The notes beneath the pieces were generated by a model that saw nothing but the letters and a program-made list of their open reading frames with translations, did not search any database and was not told the origin of the DNA. Of a stretch of DNA of 64,000 nucleotides, positions 1-11,245 are shown in pieces. The translations under genes and the position numbers were made by a program. How positions within the stretch are numbered: the first letter of the stretch is position 1; every line of letters begins with the position of its first letter. Location of the stretch: contig NZ_JNZY01000014.1 in NCBI RefSeq assembly GCF_000717655.1, forward strand, positions 1 through 64,000. Direction: 5' to 3'. The DNA is from Streptomyces katrae. Lineage in GTDB: Bacteria > Actinomycetota > Actinomycetes > Streptomycetales > Streptomycetaceae.

Positions 1-149
1 TTCTCCTGGACTGACCTGGACGGTGGGGAGCCAGAGGCCTTGGGGTGGAAGGGCTCCGCAGGCCCCCTTCCTGAGGCCCTGCTTACCGCTGCCTTAAGCC
101 GCCCTTGAGGGACGCCTCACCGACCCTTAGCCCGGGCGCTGAGGTGCGC

Positions 150-187
150 GTTCCCACCGGGTAACAGAGGCGATGCGGCGGGGAAAC
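150..187 (+). promoter_or_regulatory. GlnR-like box upstream of the nitrite reductase operon
   Basis: Four pentamers follow one another at exact 11-bp steps: GTTCC, GTAAC, GATGC and GAAAC, each separated by 6 nt. This is the layout of the actinobacterial GlnR operator (GTnAC-N6-GAAAC repeats). The first, second and fourth pentamers fit well and the third poorly. nirB is a known GlnR target in S. coelicolor. The box ends 22 bp before the first gene's ATG. That GlnR binds here is inferred. Confidence 0.6.
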
Positions 188-209
188 AGCGGCCGCGCAC
201 GCTCATGCC

Positions 210-1508
210 ATGACATCGGAGCAGCAGCGTGTGGTGGTGATCGGCGGCGGCCTCGCGGGCCTGCGGCTCGCTGCGCGGCTGGGCGCGGGTGCGGATGCCG
301 GTGCCGGTGCCGGTGGTGCCGCGGTGGGTCCGGAGGTGACGGTCCTCGGCGAGGAGTCGCACGTCCCGTACAACCGGGTCCTGCTGGCGGACGTGCTGGC
401 GGGCCGGTACGCACCGGAGGTGACCGCCCTCCCGGCCCCCGGGCCGGTGCTGCGGCGCGGTGTCCGGGCGGTCCGCATCGACCGCGCCGACCGGACGGTC
501 CACTGCGACGACGGCAGCACCGAGCGGTACGACACGCTGGTCCTGGCCACGGGCTCCAACGCGGTCCTCCCGCCGCTGCGCGGGCTGTTCGAACCGGAGG
601 GGCGGGAACTGCCCGACGGGGTCCACGCGTTCCGCACCATGGACGACTGCCTGGCGCTGTCGGCTGCCGTGGCCGTACGGGAAGGCGTGCGCGCGGTGGT
701 GATCGGCGGCGGCCTCCTCGGCGTCTCCGCGGCTCGCGCCCTGGCCGAACGCGGAGCCCAGGTGGTCCTGGCCCAGCAGGGCGAACGGCTGATGGAACGC
801 CAGCTCGACGCCGACGCCTCGGCGCTGCTGCACACCCACCTGACCGCCCTCGGCATCGAGATCCACACGGAATGCCGGGTCCGCGGCCTGACGACGACGC
901 AGGACACCGGCCGCCGGCAGGTCACCGGGGTCGAGTTCGCCGACGGGTACCGGCTCGACGCCGATGTCGTCGTGCTCGCCTGCGGTGTGCGGCCCCGGAC
1001 CGGGCTCGCGCTCGCCGCCGGCCTCGAGGTGCGCACCGGGATCGTCGTGGACGACGGGCTCCGCACCAGCGACCCGCGCATCCACGCCATCGGCGACTGC
1101 GCCGAGCACGCCGGCCGGGTGTACGGCCTCGCGGGGCCCGCGCTGGAGCAGGCCGACGCCCTCGCCGCGTACCTCACCGGCACCACCGGTACCGCCCTCG
1201 CCGCCCCGGCATACACCGGAACCCGCGCCCTCACCCGCCTCACCCTCACCACCGCCGGAGGCACCGGCTCGGGCCCCCTCGATCTCGCCGCCTTCGGCGA
1301 GACCACCCCGCTCCCCGGCGACGACGTGGTCCGCCTCGCCGACGCCACCCGCCGGACCTACCGGAAGGTCGTCGTCCGCGGCGACCGCCTCGTCGGCGGC
1401 GTCCTCCTCGGCGAACTCTCCAGCGTGGGCGCCCTCGCCCGCAGCTGGGAGGACGAGGAGGACCTGACCGACCTGTTCCACCTGCTCACCGACGACGGAG
1501 GCTCCTGA
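210..1508 (+). CDS. NAD(P)/FAD-dependent oxidoreductase, first gene of the nitrite reductase operon
   Basis: 432 aa flavoprotein of the NirB N-terminal / rubredoxin-reductase type. An FAD-binding GGGLAGLR motif lies near residue 11, an NAD(H)-binding VIGGGLLGVSAARAL motif near residue 165, and the second FAD signature (HAIGDCAEH) near residue 292. It lacks the siroheme and Fe-S domains of full NirB. Its stop is followed after 2 nt by nirB, so the two are surely cotranscribed. It probably supplies electrons for nitrite reduction or is an accessory subunit; the exact role is inferred from context. ATG at 210 is chosen because the Rossmann motif begins about 10 residues later. A GlnR-like box lies just upstream. 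Confidence 0.85.
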   Translation: MTSEQQRVVVIGGGLAGLRLAARLGAGADAGAGAGGAAVGPEVTVLGEESHVPYNRVLLADVLAGRYAPEVTALPAPGPVLRRGVRAVRIDRADRTVHCDDGSTERYDTLVLATGSNAVLPPLRGLFEPEGRELPDGVHAFRTMDDCLALSAAVAVREGVRAVVIGGGLLGVSAARALAERGAQVVLAQQGERLMERQLDADASALLHTHLTALGIEIHTECRVRGLTTTQDTGRRQVTGVEFADGYRLDADVVVLACGVRPRTGLALAAGLEVRTGIVVDDGLRTSDPRIHAIGDCAEHAGRVYGLAGPALEQADALAAYLTGTTGTALAAPAYTGTRALTRLTLTTAGGTGSGPLDLAAFGETTPLPGDDVVRLADATRRTYRKVVVRGDRLVGGVLLGELSSVGALARSWEDEEDLTDLFHLLTDDGGS

Positions 1509-1510
1509 TC

Positions 1511-4063
1511 ATGGCCGCAGCCACGCCCACGCCCACTCCCGCCATCGTGCTCATCGGCCACGGCATGGTCGGCCAGCGCTACCTCGAGGCACTCGCCGAG
1601 CGCGGGGCCACCGCCACGCACCGGATCACCGTGCTCTGCGAGGAGCCCCGGCCCGCCTACGACCGCGTGCACCTCACCTCGTACTTCTCCGGAAGCACCG
1701 CCGAGGACCTCTCCCTCACCCCCGCCGGGTTCATGGAGGAGCACGGGATCGAGCTGCACCTCGGCGACCCCGCCGAGTCCATCGACCGCGACGCCCGTAC
1801 GGTCACCTCCCGCTCCGGGCAGGTGTTCCCGTACGACGTGCTCGTCCTGGCGACCGGCAGCTACCCCTTCGTGCCGCCCGTACCGGGCAAGGACGCCCCC
1901 GGCTGCTTCGTCTACCGCACCATCGAGGACCTGCTCGCGATCGAGGAGTACGCGAAGACCCGTACCAGCGGAGCCGTCGTCGGCGGCGGCCTCCTCGGGC
2001 TCGAGGCGGCCGGCGCCCTCCAGGGCCTCGGTCTCAGCACCCGCATCGTGGAGTTCGCCCCGCGCCTGATGCCCGTCCAGGTCGACGACGGCGGCGGCGC
2101 GGCCCTGCTGCGCACCATCGAGTCGATGGGGCTGACGGTCCACACCGGCGTCGGCACCCAGGAGGTCGTCACCGGAGAGGACGGCCACGTCAGCGGAATG
2201 CGGCTCTCCGACGGCTCCACCGTCGACACCGACCTCGTCGTCTTCTCCGCCGGGGTCCGCCCCCGCGACCAGCTCGCCCGCGACGCGGGCCTGACCGTCG
2301 GCGAGCGCGGCGGCATCGGCGTCGACGCCCGCTGCCGCACCTCCGACCCGCGCGTCTACGCGATCGGCGAGTGCGCACTGGCCACCGACGGCCGCGTCTA
2401 CGGACTGGTCGCCCCCGGCTACGAGATGGCCGAGACCGCCGCCGAGGACCTGCTGGGCCGCGAGAAGGAGTTCACCGGAGCCGACCTCTCCACCAAGCTC
2501 AAGCTGCTCGGCGTGGACGTGGCCTCCTTCGGCGACGCCCACGGCGCCACCCAGGGCAGCCTCGACGTCGTCTACTCCGACTCCCGCTCCGGCGTCTACA
2601 AGAAGCTGGTCGTCTCCCCCGACGGGGTGCTGCTCGGCGGGGTCCTGGTCGGCGACGCCGACTCGTACGGCCTGCTGCGCCCGCTCACCGGCAGCGTCCC
2701 GCCCGTCAGCCCCGACCAGCTGGTCCTGCCCGCCGGGCTCGGCGCGCCCGTCGCGCTCGGCCCGTCGGCGCTCCCCGACTCCGCGGTGATCTGCTCCTGC
2801 CACAACGTCACCAAGAAGGCGATCACCGCCTGCGCGACGCTCCCCGAGGTCAAGCAGTGCACCAAGGCGGGCACCGGCTGCGGCAGCTGCCTCAAGGTGA
2901 TCGGCCAGCTGCTGCCCGCGCCCGCCGACAAAGGGCTGTGCGACTGCTTCCCCTTCACCCGCGCCGAGCTCTACGAGATCGTCCGTACCCGTCGGCTGAC
3001 CTCGTACGAGCAGCTCCTCGACGGCCACGGCCGGGAGGCGGCCCGCGGCGGCGACGGCTGCGAGGTCTGCAAGCCGACCGTCGGCTCGATCATCGCCTCG
3101 CTCGCCCCCACCCTCGGCGCGAGCGGTTACGTCCTCGACGGGGAGCAGGCCGCCCTCCAGGACACCAACGACCACTTCCTCGCGAACCTCCAGCGCAACG
3201 GCTCGTACTCGGTCGTCCCGCGCATCCCCGGCGGTGAGATCACCCCCGACAAGCTCATCGTGATCGGCGAGGTCGCCCGCGACTTCGGGCTCTACACGAA
3301 GATCACCGGCGGCCAGCGCATCGACCTCTTCGGCGCCAGCGTCGACCAGCTCCCGCGGATCTGGGCCCGCCTCGTCGAGGCCGGGTTCGAGTCCGGCCAC
3401 GCGTACGGGAAGGCGCTGCGCACGGTGAAGTCCTGCGTCGGCCAGACCTGGTGCCGGTACGGGGTCCAGGACAGCGTGCGGATGGCCATCGACCTGGAGC
3501 TGCGCTACCGGGGCCTGCGCGCGCCGCACAAGCTCAAGTCGGCGGTGTCCGGCTGCGCGCGCGAGTGTGCGGAGGCGCAGAGCAAGGACTTCGGGGTGAT
3601 CGCGACGGCGAATGGCTGGAACTTGTACGTCGGCGGGAACGGCGGGGCCACCCCGCGCCACGCGGACCTGCTGGCCCAGGACCTGTCCGACACCGAACTG
3701 GTCCGGCTCATCGACCGGTTCCTGATGTTCTACATCCGCACGGCGGACCGGCTGGAGCGCACCTCGACCTGGCTGGACCGGCTGGAGGGCGGCCTGGACC
3801 ACCTGCGGGACGTGGTCGTCCACGACTCGCTCGGGCTGTGCGCGGAGCTGGAGTCGCTGATGGCCGACCACGTGTCGCACTACCGCGACGAGTGGGCGCA
3901 GACGCTCCAGGACCCGGAGCGGCTGCGCCGGTTCGTGTCCTTCGTCAACGCGCCCGGCGCCCCCGACCCGACCGTGAAGTTCGTCCCCGAACGCGACCAG
4001 GTCAAGCCCGACCTGACCATTCTCAACATCCGGCCGCTGGAGGCCGTGGGAGGCACCCGATGA
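1511..4063 (+). CDS. nirB: Nitrite reductase [NAD(P)H], large subunit NirB
   Basis: 850 aa assimilatory nitrite reductase that reduces nitrite to ammonium in the cytoplasm. Domains in order: FAD/NAD(P)-binding region (IVLIGHGMVGQ near residue 12, GAVVGGGLLGLEAAG near 155); BFD-like [2Fe-2S] domain with C428-x-C430 and C457-x2-C460; a second Cys-containing BFD-like stretch (CDC...CEVC) to about residue 525; sulfite/nitrite reductase ferredoxin-like domain; and the 4Fe-4S/siroheme ligands C642-x5-C648 and C682-x3-C686. Length is normal for NirB. ATG at 1511 follows the upstream stop by 2 nt; the frame stays open far upstream but only as non-homologous sequence. The stop overlaps the nirD start (ATGA), implying translational coupling. 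Confidence 0.95.
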   Translation: MAAATPTPTPAIVLIGHGMVGQRYLEALAERGATATHRITVLCEEPRPAYDRVHLTSYFSGSTAEDLSLTPAGFMEEHGIELHLGDPAESIDRDARTVTSRSGQVFPYDVLVLATGSYPFVPPVPGKDAPGCFVYRTIEDLLAIEEYAKTRTSGAVVGGGLLGLEAAGALQGLGLSTRIVEFAPRLMPVQVDDGGGAALLRTIESMGLTVHTGVGTQEVVTGEDGHVSGMRLSDGSTVDTDLVVFSAGVRPRDQLARDAGLTVGERGGIGVDARCRTSDPRVYAIGECALATDGRVYGLVAPGYEMAETAAEDLLGREKEFTGADLSTKLKLLGVDVASFGDAHGATQGSLDVVYSDSRSGVYKKLVVSPDGVLLGGVLVGDADSYGLLRPLTGSVPPVSPDQLVLPAGLGAPVALGPSALPDSAVICSCHNVTKKAITACATLPEVKQCTKAGTGCGSCLKVIGQLLPAPADKGLCDCFPFTRAELYEIVRTRRLTSYEQLLDGHGREAARGGDGCEVCKPTVGSIIASLAPTLGASGYVLDGEQAALQDTNDHFLANLQRNGSYSVVPRIPGGEITPDKLIVIGEVARDFGLYTKITGGQRIDLFGASVDQLPRIWARLVEAGFESGHAYGKALRTVKSCVGQTWCRYGVQDSVRMAIDLELRYRGLRAPHKLKSAVSGCARECAEAQSKDFGVIATANGWNLYVGGNGGATPRHADLLAQDLSDTELVRLIDRFLMFYIRTADRLERTSTWLDRLEGGLDHLRDVVVHDSLGLCAELESLMADHVSHYRDEWAQTLQDPERLRRFVSFVNAPGAPDPTVKFVPERDQVKPDLTILNIRPLEAVGGTR

Positions 4064-4404
4064 CCGTGGAACTGCACGTGGCCGAAGGCTGGCTGACGGT
4101 GTGCGAGCTGTCCGACCTGACCCCCGGGCGGGGGGTGGCGGTCCTGCTGCCCGACGGGAGCCAGGCCGCGGTGTTCATCGGCCGCTCGGGCGGCATGTAC
4201 GCCATCGACAACCGGGATCCGTTCACCGGGGCGGCCGTGCTCTCGCGGGGGCTGGTCGGCTGCATCGACGGCAAGCCGTTCGTGGCCTCGCCGCTGCTCA
4301 AGCAGCGCTTCGACCTCGCCACGGGGCGCTGCCTGGACGACGAGGAGGCGGCGGTCCGGACCTATCCGGTGCGGACCGCCGTGACCTCCGTCGCGGTGGC
4401 GTAG
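4060..4404 (+). CDS. nirD: Nitrite reductase small subunit NirD (Rieske-like)
   Basis: 114 aa NirD protein with a Rieske-like fold. As in the family, the usual Cys/His pairs that bind a [2Fe-2S] cluster are absent: only isolated Cys residues are seen (VCELSDLTPG, GCIDGKPF, GRCLDDEE). It is the partner of NirB. The ATG overlaps the nirB stop by 4 nt. It ends the three-gene operon; a VOC gene follows on the opposite strand only 21 bp away. Confidence 0.92.
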   Translation: MTVELHVAEGWLTVCELSDLTPGRGVAVLLPDGSQAAVFIGRSGGMYAIDNRDPFTGAAVLSRGLVGCIDGKPFVASPLLKQRFDLATGRCLDDEEAAVRTYPVRTAVTSVAVA

Positions 4405-4425
4405 CGGGGGCGTGGCCGGGGGCCG

Positions 4426-4830
4426 TCAGCCCTGGACGGCCGCCGGGTCCATCCAGACGTACTCCCAGACGTGACCCTCCAGGTCCTCGAAGGCGCGGCC
4501 GTACATGAAGCCGAGGTCCTGGGCCGGGCGGGGTTCGGTGCCGCCCGCGGCGAGGGCGGCGTCGACCACCTCGTCGACCTTCTCCCGGCTGTCCGCGCTC
4601 AGGGCGAGCATGACCTCGGTGGTCTTGGTGGCGTCCGCCACCTCCTTGGTGGCGAAGTCCTTGAACCGGGCCTCGGTCATCAGCATCGCGAAGATGGTGT
4701 CGCTGATGACGAGGCAGCCGGTCGACTCGTCGCTGAACCGGGGGTTGAAGGAGTAGCCGAGCTTGCCCCAGAACGCCTTGGCGGCATCGATGTCCTTGAC
4801 CGGCAGGTTGACGAAGATCATGGTGGGCAT
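4426..4830 (-). CDS. VOC (glyoxalase/bleomycin-resistance fold) family protein
   Basis: 134 aa, single VOC-domain protein: MIFVNLPVKDIDAAKAFW at the N terminus and DLEGHVWEYVWMDP at the C terminus are typical of this fold. Substrate cannot be told from the sequence. The C-terminal part carries a Glu in the usual metal-ligand position of the superfamily. A GGAACC sequence lies just before the ATG. It follows the truncated haemoglobin gene on the same strand, with 131 bp between them, so the two may share a transcript. A role in stress or xenobiotic handling would be a guess. Confidence 0.8.
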   Translation of the reverse strand: MPTMIFVNLPVKDIDAAKAFWGKLGYSFNPRFSDESTGCLVISDTIFAMLMTEARFKDFATKEVADATKTTEVMLALSADSREKVDEVVDAALAAGGTEPRPAQDLGFMYGRAFEDLEGHVWEYVWMDPAAVQG

Positions 4831-4961
4831 CTCGGTTCCTCTTTCTCTCGCGTGGTGTGCTTTCGAGAGGTGGACCGGGGGCGGCGCGAAAACTCATCGC
4901 TCCCGCGAAAATTTTTCCGAGGATCTCCGCGGAGCCGCCGGCCGAGGCCCGTCTGCGCAGG

Positions 4962-5426
4962 TCAGGCAGTGGAGCGGAGCTCCAGCGCGGCCAGCGGTAC
5001 AAACCCGCAGGCATCCTCCCTGCGGAGCAGCGCGGGATCCGGTCCGGCCAGCCTCCGGTGCAGGGCCAGCGCGATCCGCTCGCCCGTGGCCTTCGCCCGC
5101 TCCGCGTTCGGCCCCCGGTGCAGGCCGTCGACGGTCGCGTGCCACAGCTGCACCCAGCGCCCGAAGTCCTCGGCGGTCAGCGCCCGCGCCGCGTGCAGGG
5201 TGGCGTGCGGGGCGAACGCGTCGCGCCCGTAGTCGGCCGTGCGGAACAGGGCCCGCTCCCAGAAGTCGGTGATCCGGGACAGGTGGACCTCGAGGTCCGT
5301 CCCGGCGATCTCGGTGAAGAACGGCCCGATGCGCCGGTCGGCGAAGGCGGCGGTGTAGAAGCGGCGCAGCACGACGGCGAGGTCGGCGCGGCCGGATATG
5401 TCGTTGTCCGCGGCGAACTGGTTCAT
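4962..5426 (-). CDS. Group III truncated haemoglobin
   Basis: 154 aa globin of the trHb3 (Ctb-like) class. Visible are the B-helix RRFYTAAF with the B10-region Tyr, FFTEIAG, FWERALF, the PHATLHAARAL stretch with the likely proximal haem His, and the FGRWVQLWHATV helix. Family members bind O2/NO in the cytoplasm, and the Campylobacter homologue is tied to nitrosative stress. Its position beside the nitrite reductase operon suggests, but does not show, a link to NO made from nitrite. It diverges from the PhoX-like gene; the shared upstream region contains a 14-bp direct repeat. Confidence 0.85.
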   Translation of the reverse strand: MNQFAADNDISGRADLAVVLRRFYTAAFADRRIGPFFTEIAGTDLEVHLSRITDFWERALFRTADYGRDAFAPHATLHAARALTAEDFGRWVQLWHATVDGLHRGPNAERAKATGERIALALHRRLAGPDPALLRREDACGFVPLAALELRSTA

Positions 5427-5485
5427 TGCTTCACCATCCTCGCCGAAGCGGCGTCCCTCAAGGGCAGAAAGTCCCGCGGTTCGTC

Positions 5486-5516
5486 ACATCGTGCGGATCG
5501 AAACATCGTGCGGATC
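5486..5516. repeat. 14-bp direct repeat between truncated haemoglobin and phoX-like gene
   Basis: ACATCGTGCGGATC occurs at 5486-5499 and again, identically, at 5503-5516, 17 bp start to start. It lies in the 218-bp region shared by the two divergent genes and could be a tandem operator. It does not fit the 11-bp PHO-box pattern expected for a PhoP target. Confidence 0.6.
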
Positions 5517-5644
5517 ACACGCGAACCGGTCGCCCCCGCGTCACGCCGCGTTGAGGCTGCGGCAATGCGGCGCTCCTAGAGTCCTCTGCGCGTGCGACTC
5601 CGCGTCCGACCGGATGCGGAGCCCCTCCTCCCACAGGAGTGACC

Positions 5645-6805
5645 GTGGAACGTCGTACCTTCCTGCGCGGCGCCGTGATCGGCTCCTCGGCCGCCGCCTT
5701 CGGCGGCACGCTGACGCACGGAGCCGCTTATGCGGCGCCCGCCCAGCCCGGCACCGGGCCCTACGGGGCCCTCGGTGCGGCCGACGCGAACGGGATCCGG
5801 CTGCCGGCCGGCTTCAGCAGCCGGGTGATCGCCCGGTCCGGCCAGAACGTCGGTCCCACGAGCTACAAGTGGCACAGCGCCCCCGACGGCGGTGCCTGTT
5901 TCGCGGACGGCACCGGCTGGATCTACGTCTCCAACTCCGAGATCAACCCGTCCGGCGGCGCGAGCGCGGTGAAGTTCGGTGCCACCGGGGCGGTCACCGG
6001 CGCCTACCGGATCCTCTCCGGCACCCGGCAGAACTGCGCGGGCGGCAAGACCCCGTGGAACACCTGGCTGTCCTGCGAAGAGGTCAGCCTGGGCTACGTC
6101 TACGAGACCGACCCGTACGGCGTGAACGCGGCCGTGCAGCGTCCGGCGCTGGGCCGCTTCAAGCACGAGGCGGCGGCCGCCGACCCGGTGCGCCAGGCGA
6201 TCTACCTGACCGAGGACGAGACCAACGGCTGCTTCTACCGCTTCCTGCCCACGACCTGGGGCAACCTGTCCTCCGGAACGCTCCAGGTGCTCGTGGCCGG
6301 CTCCGCCACCTCCGGCTCGTTCACCTGGGCGAACGTGCCCGACCCGGACGGCTCGCCGACCACGACCCGCACCCAGGTCTCCGGCGCCAAGCACTTCAAC
6401 GGCGGCGAGGGCTGCCACTACGCCGGCGACTCGGTGTGGTTCACCACCAAGGGCGACAACCGGGTCTGGCAGGTCGACCTGGTGAGCGGCACGTACGAAC
6501 TGGCCTACGACGACTCGCTCGTGCCCGGCGGCGCGGCCCCGCTGACGGGCGTTGACAACGTCACCGGGTCCTCGTACGGGGACCTGTACGTGGCCGAGGA
6601 CGGCGGTGACATGGAGATCTGCGTCATCACCCCGGACGACGTGGTCGCCCCGTTCCTGCGCATCACGGGCCAGTCCTCCTCGGAGATCACCGGCCCGGCC
6701 TTCTCGCCCGACGGCACCCGGCTGTACTTCTCGAGCCAGCGCGGTACGACGGGCAGCTCCTCCGACGGCATCACGTACGAGGTGACCGGGCCCTTCCGGG
6801 TCTGA
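5645..6805 (+). CDS. Tat-exported PhoX-family (DUF839) protein
   Basis: 386 aa. The N terminus ERRTFLRG followed by a hydrophobic run and AAYAAPA is a twin-arginine signal peptide, so the protein is exported folded. The mature part matches the PhoX/DUF839 family: WHSAPDGGACFADGTGWIY, TPWNTWLSCEE, GRFKHEAA and YLTEDETNGCFYRF, motifs associated with Ca/Fe-dependent phosphatases. GTG at 5645 is preferred over GTG at 5639 because AGGAG at 5635-5639 then has a normal 5-nt spacer. Phosphatase activity is inferred; many streptomycete DUF839 proteins are uncharacterised. A strong hairpin follows the gene. Confidence 0.82.
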   Translation: MERRTFLRGAVIGSSAAAFGGTLTHGAAYAAPAQPGTGPYGALGAADANGIRLPAGFSSRVIARSGQNVGPTSYKWHSAPDGGACFADGTGWIYVSNSEINPSGGASAVKFGATGAVTGAYRILSGTRQNCAGGKTPWNTWLSCEEVSLGYVYETDPYGVNAAVQRPALGRFKHEAAAADPVRQAIYLTEDETNGCFYRFLPTTWGNLSSGTLQVLVAGSATSGSFTWANVPDPDGSPTTTRTQVSGAKHFNGGEGCHYAGDSVWFTTKGDNRVWQVDLVSGTYELAYDDSLVPGGAAPLTGVDNVTGSSYGDLYVAEDGGDMEICVITPDDVVAPFLRITGQSSSEITGPAFSPDGTRLYFSSQRGTTGSSSDGITYEVTGPFRV

Positions 6806-6823
6806 CGACGGCGGTCCCCCGGG

Positions 6824-6852
6824 GCCCCGGACCGCCTTCCGCGGTCCGGGGC
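6824..6852. terminator. Hairpin terminator between convergent genes
   Basis: Perfect 12-bp GC-rich stem (6824-6835 with 6841-6852) and a 5-nt loop, between the 3' ends of the phoX-like gene and the ArsR-type gene. Symmetric, so it can serve both. No U tract, as is common in Streptomyces. Confidence 0.7.
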
Positions 6853-6860
6853 GTGGCCGG

Positions 6861-7913
6861 CTACGAGGCCACCGCGCCGCCCTTGAGGAGCGCGGCGCCC
6901 AGCGGGGTCACCGTGTGCAGGACGGCGTTGCCCCGGCGCAGGGTGGTGACCAGGCCCGCCTCGCGCATCACGCACGCGTGCTGGCTCGCGGAGGCCAGCG
7001 AGACGCCGGCCCGGCGGGCCAGCTCGCTGGTGGTGGCGCCGTCGCCGATGGCCCGCAGCACCACCGAGCGGGTGTGCCCGACGAGTTTGCCCAGCGTGCG
7101 CTGGCGCTGCTCCTCCAGGGGCCGAATCGATTCGCCACCGGTCGGCGCCGACGCCAGCTGCGCGGCGGCCGGGTAGACCAGCACCGGGGGCAGCTCCGGG
7201 TCGTGCAGGGTCACCGCGGTCTTCCGGCAGAAGAACGACGGCTGGAGCAGCAGCCCGCGCCCCCGCAGCCGTACGTCCCGGTCCACGGGGTAGTCACACT
7301 CCAGCACCGGAGCCCGCCAGCGCAGCATCGGCGGCAGGGAGGCCAGCAGCTCGTCGGCGCCGCCGTCGAGCAGGGCCCGGCCGCGCGCGGCCCGCTCGGC
7401 CTCGATCTGGGCCTGGATGTGCGTCCAGTACGGCTCCACGGCCGCCCGGTGGTAGCCGCGCAGCTCACCCAGCAGCCTCGGCAGGTGCTTGGTGCCGCCG
7501 TCCATGAAGTCCCGCAGCCGCCGCGGAACCAGCGCGTCGGCGCCTCCGCTCACGGCCGAGGGCATGCCGAACGCGGCCCCCACGCCCGTACCCGCGCCCA
7601 ACAGCGCCAGCTCGCGCCGCATCCGCTCGGGGCGGATCCCGCGCAGGGCGTCGAGTCCCACGTCCCACCCGTACTGCCCCTCCACAGGGGTCAGGAAATC
7701 GGGAAAATACCCGCGACTCGGTATGAGCGCACCAAGCAAACGTGTTTCACTATTCAACCTGCTCCGGGTTTCGGTACGCCATTCACCGAAGAGCCGGGCA
7801 TCGCGCCGGTCTCTTAAGCGGTGAAAACTCAGAATCGTTTCCCACAACGCATCGGGACGCCCTGCCATCCGTACGCGTGCCAGGTCCACTCCAGTGAAAT
7901 GGATACGCAGCAC
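6861..7913 (-). CDS. ArsR/SmtB-type winged-helix regulator with large N-terminal domain
   Basis: About 350 aa. The C-terminal ~90 residues form a winged helix (TTSELARRAGVSLASASQ is the recognition region; VLHTVTPLGAALL the wing end). The N-terminal ~250 residues match the DUF5937-like domain found before such helices in Streptomyces, with no Cys/His metal site that I can see. Start chosen at GTG 7913 (VLRIHFTGVDLARVR) because homologous proteins begin there and a GGTGGGGG purine run precedes it; an upstream ATG at 7970 is in frame. The 5' third is unusually AT-rich for this window, which may mark transfer. Target genes unknown. Confidence 0.75.
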   Translation of the reverse strand: MLRIHFTGVDLARVRMAGRPDALWETILSFHRLRDRRDARLFGEWRTETRSRLNSETRLLGALIPSRGYFPDFLTPVEGQYGWDVGLDALRGIRPERMRRELALLGAGTGVGAAFGMPSAVSGGADALVPRRLRDFMDGGTKHLPRLLGELRGYHRAAVEPYWTHIQAQIEAERAARGRALLDGGADELLASLPPMLRWRAPVLECDYPVDRDVRLRGRGLLLQPSFFCRKTAVTLHDPELPPVLVYPAAAQLASAPTGGESIRPLEEQRQRTLGKLVGHTRSVVLRAIGDGATTSELARRAGVSLASASQHACVMREAGLVTTLRRGNAVLHTVTPLGAALLKGGAVAS

Positions 7914-8154
7914 CGAACCCCCACCTGTGCAACCGCAATCCCCCCGCCCTATGAGTATGCACGCCGTCACACGACGTCACCACGCCCTTTCGGCCACAGT
8001 TGAAACCCCTTTCGGCGGGGGCGTGACAACCGAAATCCTGTACTCCGCCAGGCACACTCCGGTGCGACCGAAACGCTCCGCGAAGGCCGTGGGGGGCTTT
8101 GCGGGGCCTGGCGGTCGGTCGCACCGGGAAGCGCCGACGTGCCTGGCAGATTGA
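7914..8154. other. Intergenic region upstream of the ArsR-type gene
   Basis: Lower GC than its surroundings. I see no coding sequence with family features. It should contain the promoter of the ArsR-type gene. It is followed by two strong hairpins that end the ppdK transcript side. Confidence 0.5.
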
Positions 8155-8196
8155 CAGCAGGCGGTGGACGGGTGGGGATCCGTCCACCGCCTGCTG
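8155..8196. terminator. 17-bp perfect hairpin downstream of ppdK
   Basis: Arms 8155-8171 and 8180-8196 are perfectly complementary (17 bp) with an 8-nt loop. No U tract on either side. It may be a second terminator behind the canonical one at 8219-8271, or an insulating structure before the ArsR-type gene. Confidence 0.6.
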
Positions 8197-8218
8197 GCGT
8201 AAAGATTTGTTGAACAAC

Positions 8219-8271
8219 AAAAAATGGGCGCGTCCGCCCTCGGGGGTCAGGGAACCCGGGGGCGGACGCGC
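8219..8271 (-). terminator. Rho-independent terminator of ppdK
   Basis: A 12-bp perfect stem (8228-8239 with 8260-8271) is followed on the minus strand by CCCA and then six T (complement of 8219-8224). This is a textbook intrinsic terminator just 33 bp after the ppdK stop. Confidence 0.88.
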
Positions 8272-8303
8272 AGTCAGCGGGCCCTGTCAGGGCCGTGGAG
8301 GGG

Positions 8304-11012
<2,709 letters not shown>

Positions 11013-11245
11013 GGGTCTCGACTCCTCGAGGACTCGGTGGCTGCCCTGACGGCCAGGAACATACCCAGATCGAAGGCTTCTGGGTACGTCCACTTGGTCG
11101 TCATGCGGCTGTAACCACTCGTGCGCCAGCAGATCGAAAGTAACTGAGCAGTAGCCAAAACCTACGAAGAGCGTTCACCTCCCGAAGGATCAAGGGCCTC
11201 TCGAGGCTTGTTTCCGCTCGGATGAGCGATCATCGATACATTTGC

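Noticed and set aside
173..1510. N-terminal extension of nirB in the same open frame back to position 173
   Set aside because: It overlaps the preceding flavoprotein gene in another frame and is Arg/Pro-rich with no family match; NirB homology starts at 1511.
5427..5644. PHO box for the PhoX-like gene
   Set aside because: No pair of 11-bp GTTCACC-like repeats; the direct repeat present is 14 bp at 17-bp spacing.
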